From: Streblospio benedicti
Lineage: Eukaryota > Annelida > Polychaeta > Spionida > Spionidae
NCBI GenBank assembly: GCA_019095985.1
Contig: CM032659.1
Location: forward strand, 593,343-657,342
Reading direction: 5' to 3'
DNA: 64,000 nucleotides
Shown: positions 59,036 through 64,000 of the stretch, in pieces
How the letters are laid out: each line of letters begins with the position of its first letter
Numbering within the stretch: the first letter of the stretch is position 1
Position numbers and translations under genes: made by a program
The notes under the pieces: model-generated
The model's input: only the letters and a program-made list of their open reading frames with translations
Told to the model about the DNA's origin: nothing
Databases searched by the model: none

Positions 59036-59134
59036 GATAACACTAGCTTGCACGATTGGTGTCTAGACCTGCTCGAGTGAGTGTTAGAAAACGAGAGCAG
59101 GCTAAGACACCACAAGTGCATAGCTAGTGTTATC
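59036..59134. repeat. 99-base hairpin in a transporter intron
   Basis: Ends GATAACACTAGCT and AGCTAGTGTTATC are exact inverted repeats. Pairing continues through TGCAC/GTGCA, GGTGTCTAG/CTAAGACACC and CCTGCTC/GAGCAGG to a loop of about 20 bases. Confidence 0.85.
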
Positions 59135-59144
59135 TCAACACTAA

Positions 59145-59472
59145 GACCCGCTTTACACTTGAGCGATCATGGGCGAACCCGTGCAACGCATCTGCACGTA
59201 TTATGTCACGTCGTCAACTTGGGCGTATTGTGGCGGCAGTGAACGTAGTAAAAATGAATGGTACGACAAGTTGCTGAGACAAACGAAGTGTTACTTATAT
59301 GTGCAAATGTTCTGCGATCCGTAGACGCAGCATAACTATTCGAATCAAACTTTCACCAAACTGAATGTTCGTTCAAAGTTTTTAAACATGTTCAAAATTT
59401 CTTGACGAATTTGCCAGTTCGCCAGTGCACGTAGAGCTACGTAGGTGGAATTCGCTATAGTGTAAAGCGGGT
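59145..59472. mobile_element. MITE with GACCCGCTTTACACT ends
   Basis: Left end GACCCGCTTTACACTTGAGC, right end AGTGTAAAGCGGGTT, inverted. 328 bp, no coding capacity. TAA/TTA bases flank the ends, compatible with a 3-bp target site of PIF/Harbinger type, but this is not proven. Confidence 0.75.
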
Positions 59473-59782
59473 TTTAAACAGATCATTGCCTTATGAGCTC
59501 CCCAGTTTAACGGAATTATTTAACTTGGTGGTGTTTACCGTTCACAAAGTAGGGAGATAACCTGATCTCCCACGGCTCTTACCAATTCAGAATCGAGAAT
59601 GAACGGCAAACTGGGAAGAAGATATAATTACGTTTCACGATTTTTGTTGCGTTACGCTCAGCTAACAGTTGGCGTGAGTTCACTCTCAGTCGACCAAACG
59701 TGCAGTGGTATGGCATTTATGCTTGCAGCGGACTGCTGACTATTTGTGTGTGCGTTGCTACCCTGTTGCCACGGAAACTTAC

Positions 59783-59918
59783 ACGCGTTTGACGAGAGGA
59801 ATGAGGAGGATGAGCGTGAGGAAGTGCACCAGGCTGTCGTAGCCCGTGTAGAAGCTGTACCCGACCTGGCTCAGCTCAACCGGAGGGTGAGTGAGGAAGA
59901 GGAAGAGCACAGAGTACG
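59783..59918 (-). CDS. SLC46-like: SLC46-like exon 5
   Basis: Acceptor TTCCAG, donor GT|GTAAGT, ends in phase 2. Reads YSVLFLFLTHPPVELSQVGY then SFYTGYDSLVHFLTLILLIP. The Y-S-F-Y-T-G-Y-D loop corresponds to the family segment between TM7 and TM8. Confidence 0.9.
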
Positions 59919-60252
59919 CTGGAATCACCAAAAACCGCACGTGATCAAGGGCATGGACTGGGTGAATGAGAGGCAATGAATGATATGGATATAAATGAAT
60001 AATATACATCTATGGTCTGTAAAATATGAGAGTTATCAGTAAATGAATCATCGTCAAAATGTATATTGCATATATTTTCAACTCGCTCCCTGGCACAGAT
60101 TTCGAATCACGTGACTTCCTTGCCCTGATGGAACACGGACGGGCCAGAAAGTCAATCTATATCCAATAAAACATGAATAAAGTTCCATCTAATCTATTAC
60201 AACTGTTTGCAGTGATCTTTGTCATGTTAAGGGTAATATTGCAGTGACCCAC

Positions 60253-60720
60253 CTACTGTGAAGGCTCCCATAAGGAAACTCGCCAGCACCAAGAGGTTGA
60301 TGTACAATCTTCTCCTTCCCTCTCTCTTCTTGAATGAGATGAGCAGTGCCTCTTTCATATTGCTCAAATCACAAAGTGAGTGAAAAATACTTCTGTTATG
60401 CACTGTCTTCTCTGTTACCACAGCTGACTCTGGCAGTTCTCCATCGGCGCTTTTGGGTTTGTGCTCCAATCGCACAACAACGTAGAGGAAGTTTAATCCG
60501 TTTATACACGCAACTAGGGTATACATGGGTACAAATCCAATGTGCTCCAGAATCACACCAGAGGCGAACATTGCAAGCATGTGGGCGAGTTTGCTGAAGC
60601 TTTCGGCTATGGCAAGCCGTGAGGATTTGTTCTCTCGGCTGGTGATGGTTGAAATGTAGCCGAATGATGAACGGAACAGAGTGGTGGTTCCCCCACCCAG
60701 ACCGCTCAGCAAGGAGCCGA
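60253..60720 (-). CDS. SLC46-like: SLC46-like exon 4 (TM4-TM7, central loop)
   Basis: Acceptor TTACAG, donor GTAG|GTGGGT. 468 bases. Reads GSLLSGLGGGTTTLFRSSFG then YISTITSRENKSSRLAIAES, two more spans, and a charged cytosolic loop (EHKPKSADGELPES). It ends in LYINLLVLASFLMGAFTV. Domain order matches the family. Confidence 0.92.
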
Positions 60721-61034
60721 CTGTAACAGTACATTATGCCCTGGTGTTATATTACAACACACTGTTGTATGTGTATTCTATTTGTCTTCATATTTATGGA
60801 AAATATTTGTGACGAACGAGTAACCGTACAGTTACCCAAAATGATAACACAGTTGACAAATGATGACAACATAAATAAGTAATAATGAGCAGCTGACTAT
60901 AACATGGAGTAACATAAGCTGATAAATCATTGAATGTATAAATGATGAAGTATGTGCTTTTTTATGAAGAGACAGTGTATGGCATATGAGGGGTTGTATA
61001 TAGCCTTGAAAATCCATTCCCCAACATTTGTTTC

Positions 61035-61303
61035 GTAAATCACCAATCACCAATACATTTCATTGTCTTTCATCAATCCCCAGGGATTGTTATTGAATAG
61101 GTTGCATCACATTTAGCAACACATTTCACACACTTAAATGCAGGCAATTCACCATTCACACTCACAAATTAGGGCAAATCACCAATCACTGCCCCTGTAA
61201 TGAGCAGATCACCAGTCACCAATAACAGGTTCCATCACATTTCACACACTTTTTTTGTACAGGCAATTCACAATTCACGCTCAGGATTTAGGGCAAATCA
61301 CCC
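61035..61303. repeat. Dispersed repeat, copy 1 (inverted pair)
   Basis: Built from CACCAATCACCAATA, TCACATTTCACACACTT, GGCAATTCAC and TTAGGGCAAATCACC, itself roughly two tandem subunits. The reverse complement recurs at 62688-62950 in the next intron. Confidence 0.85.
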
Positions 61304-61340
61304 CCTCCCTCACATATGTATAAGGTAAACAGAAATTCAC

Positions 61341-61542
61341 CAAGAATGAGGTATGGAGACGAGTCAATGAAGACGGCAGTGAGCGCGTAGGAGATGGTGG
61401 CGAGGGCCTGTGAGGTGATGCACACGGCCAGGGGCAGTTTACGGCTGACGGTGTCTCCCCACGCGCCGTGCAGGAACACCACCAGCAGGATGGGCAGAGA
61501 GTACGTGATGCTGTCCAGGAACATCACGCGCGAGGTCGCCAC
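61341..61542 (-). CDS. SLC46-like: SLC46-like exon 3 (TM2-TM3, MFS motif A)
   Basis: Acceptor TTGTAG, donor CTTG|GTGAAT, ends in phase 1. Reads VATSRVMFLDSITYSLPILL then VVFLHGAWGDTVSRKLPLAV. GAWGDTVSRK is the MFS motif A loop between TM2 and TM3. Confidence 0.92.
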
Positions 61543-61985
61543 CTACAATACGTATAGGCAAGGACCATACAAACTGTCCATTACAGGACAGTGATAAACT
61601 GAAGGTGCGATAAAACAAACAGCTATAAGTAGAATTGCACTTTGTGTTGTACTAAAGAAACATTTCGTGGATGAGAGGATGAATAAGAATGATTTGTTCG
61701 TTTGGGGAAAACCAATAGAATGTGCACATAACACTTTCTCCGTGCGTTGTGTGTGGCAGATCTAGTAAACTATACTGGCTACGAGTACGGACTCCCGGAG
61801 CTTTAAGGATTCCACTCTGAATACGGGACCAATTATGTAATATCAACGGCCATGTTTTAACAAGAGCTGCAGCAGCTCTACAGGGTCTAATCTGCACTGT
61901 CGGTTGCAGGGAATCACTTTCAAACAGCACCTATATGCATTAGGCATCTGCTTGCAAATTGTTCCGTGAGCATGGGGATGTCTAC

Positions 61986-62076
61986 CTTGAGGTCCTCGAT
62001 CATAGTGGGGTGTGTTTCCGTCAGGTTGTCCAGATTGTCGCAGACGCTGTAGTTGAACTCTGCCAGGCATACTTTT
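61986..62076 (-). CDS. SLC46-like: SLC46-like exon 2 (first extracellular loop)
   Basis: Acceptor TTGCAG is a strict match in phase; donor AAG|GTAGAC. Reads KVCLAEFNYSVCDNLDNLTE then THPTMIEDLK. It has two Cys and two N-glycosylation sequons (N-Y-S, N-L-T). The human folate transporter is also glycosylated twice, with a structural Cys, in this loop. Confidence 0.88.
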
Positions 62077-62093
62077 CTGCAATGACAATTGTA

Positions 62094-62130
62094 ACACAAG
62101 TGGATGTTGAGCAAATTCATTTAGCTTCAC
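62094..62130 (+). mobile_element. SINE body fragment
   Basis: ACAAGTGGATGTTGAGCAAA only; a remnant of the SINE family at 2187. Confidence 0.4.
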
Positions 62131-62687
62131 GTTTCACTGAGTTGTGATAATGGAATGTCATTGATAGTAGACAATTGAAGTCCCGAAATCCATCTCCAAT
62201 TATAATTTTCTTCCTTTTTACGTCAAGCCCAACTCACTCATACTAGAGTCATACTTAGTTAGTTAGTTATTTGTTTATTAAAGTGTCGTAAAGATATTCA
62301 AACATAGTATAATTGTACAATTAATCAAATTAAAAGAATATCTTCCAGCCATGTAATGGCTTATTTTGACACATTGTTCTAAAATTTGACTAGTATATTA
62401 GGTTTTAAAATATCAGTTCATATTTCGTGACAGTCTTTGTCCTTCCTGGTATGAGGGTGTATAAACCGGCAATGCTTTGCATAGCTAAACGTCATACTAG
62501 TCCCATGGAAACTCAATAAGATGAGATTGTTGTAAAGAATCAGATCACTGTGAAAAGGTTTGAAGTGGGCAAATAACTCGGAATAAACACAGCTGAACTC
62601 CAATAGAGTCTCTGTCAAGGGATACTCCATATTTTAGTAATACATGGGGTCTATGATGATTGTGGATGGCGTCATATGGCAAAAATT

Positions 62688-62950
62688 TGATTGGTGATAT
62701 GCCCTAAATCTTAATTGTGAATTGTGAACTGTCTGTATTTATGTAAGTGAAATGTGATGGAACATGTTATTGGTGACTGAGGATCTGCTCATTACAAGGG
62801 TGGTGATTGGTGATTTGCCCTAAATCTTGAACGTGAATTAGAAATTGCCTGTATTTAAGTGTGTGAAATGTGATGCAACCCATTCAATTACAATTCCTGA
62901 TTATTGGTGAAAGACAATGAAATGTATTGGTGACTGGTGATTTAGGAAAA
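62688..62950. repeat. Dispersed repeat, copy 2 (inverted pair)
   Basis: Reverse complement of 61035-61303: GGTGATTTGCCCTAAATCTT, GTGTGTGAAATGTGATG, TATTGGTGACTG. It lies in the intron between transporter exons 1 and 2. Confidence 0.85.
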
Positions 62951-63025
62951 ATTGCTGGATTTTCATCAACGCTATACCCCCCTCACTGGGAAGTGTTAGA
63001 GAAGGTTTGTGCGAGGTGATGTTAC

Positions 63026-63159
63026 CTTTGGACCAAGGCGGGGAAGGCGGGAGCACCGAGGCCAAACGCCAGCATGCCGAGGAAGAGGACCGGCTCGACC
63101 GTCACCGTCCGCACGGCGCGCACCGTACGCTCCCAGCCGCTGGCAGCCTCGGGGGCCAT
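63026..63159 (-). CDS. SLC46-like: SLC46-like transporter exon 1 (start, TM1)
   Basis: First of six exons of an MFS transporter of the SLC46 family (proton-coupled folate transporter and relatives). ATG at 63159-63157, preceded by an acceptor-like TTTACCATCAG that suggests a 5' UTR intron. Reads MAPEAASGWERTVRAVRTVT then VEPVLFLGMLAFGLGAPAFP. VEPVLFL is the typical TM1 entry of the family. Donor CAAAG|GTAAC, ends in phase 2. Confidence 0.88.
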
Positions 63160-64000
63160 GGCTGATGGTAAAATGAGTAAGTGCATCGTGGCTTTATGGA
63201 AATATCACTCACATTGCAGAGACTTGTATGTTTGAACCAAAGTAGAGTAAAATGATCCTCAGCTAATCTAATACAATTGTACGAACTAACTAAACTGCTA
63301 TCCAAGCAGGTGCATGTACTTATAACTGGTATTGGTGTCACGTGCATCTACAGTCGTATGAACTCTATTGGGAGTGTTCCATGTTCTGTGTCAACCATTT
63401 CTGGGATCTGTTGTGGGGAAAACATAAGGATGTTGGATTTTAAGTAAGTGAGATGTGGGAAGAAAGGCTGAAAAATTATGGGATGTGAGAAAAACAGACC
63501 ACCAAATGAGGGATGTGGGAAATAGAGACAAAAATCGAGAAATGGTGGATATATCGATCTATTATAGAACTCTCATATAATTAATCAAAGCCATTACACA
63601 GTTATCACGAACACCATAACACCTTAGCAGGGTTATGTATGTAGGTTTATCATCTGAAATACTGATCTTTTTAATCACTTGTCTTCAGGGTCATAGGAGT
63701 ACTGTTAGTGGAAACACTACCAAGTAAGATAATATAATCCACAGAAACAAATGCACGTATTTTTGTTCTATGGGTATAACCACTAAGGTTACAATTATTT
63801 GTGGATAGACGTTATGTACTGGCAATCGCTGCCATCATATTCGATATAAAGGATAGATATGATTTAGGGACAAATATATGACTTGCATGTAAGTGAAGCA
63901 GACAACCAAATCATGTGATCTATTCTCCTTCAACGTATATTAGCTGGTAATTGCTAAGTGAAAGCCAAGTTTCACGGTCTTTATTACATCCACAAATGCT
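63160..64000. other. Upstream of the transporter start; no gene recognised
   Basis: AT-rich; would hold a 5' UTR exon and promoter of the SLC46-like gene, but no site can be picked with confidence. Confidence 0.45.

Overview
The window looks like nuclear DNA of a marine invertebrate, probably a highly heterozygous one. It has spliced genes with GC-rich exons in AT-rich introns, tRNA-derived SINEs, short inverted-repeat elements, and two 100-base assembly gaps (46165-46264 and 58548-58647). The phylum cannot be fixed from the sequence. Two host genes are recognisable, both incomplete.

(1) Plus strand, 14172-40928: a membrane adenylyl cyclase of the ADCY1/rutabaga class. Twenty-three exons were placed by splice sites, reading phase and family motifs. 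They cover the end of the juxtamembrane helix, C1a, part of C1b, TM7-11, C2a, and a long low-complexity C-terminal tail that ends in one 2-kb terminal exon. The N-terminal half (TM1-6) is not seen, so the intron before 14172 is at least 14 kb. The exon expected for TM12 and the second helix is also not found between 24889 and 27164.

(2) Minus strand, 63159 down to 58810: six phase-consistent exons of an MFS transporter of the SLC46 (proton-coupled folate transporter-like) family. They give TM1 to about TM8-9. The last part is missing, near the second gap.

Layout: 1-14171 has no exon found and carries SINE copies and a foldback; 14.2-24.9 kb holds C1 and TM7-11; 27.2-33.0 kb holds C2; 34.0-40.9 kb holds the tail; 40.9-46.2 kb is 3' UTR and flank; 46.3-49.3 kb is an inverted second copy of the tail exon and UTR; 49.3-58.8 kb is intergenic with LINE remnants and minisatellites; 58.8-63.2 kb is the SLC46 gene.

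The most unusual signal is that pieces of the cyclase's exon boundaries recur as near-identical short copies in the adjoining intron at many exons ('exon-edge echoes'). The best cases are three 44-45 bp decoy acceptors before the exon at 28478, an exact 28-bp repeat of the donor at 22978, duplicated acceptors at 21953/22001 and 24640/24726, and a roughly 210-bp satellite growing out of the donor at 36484. A second strong signal is the 3-kb inverted duplication of the terminal cyclase exon, in which the two copies break their frames at different sites. That pattern favours consensus errors and an uncollapsed allele over a decayed gene.
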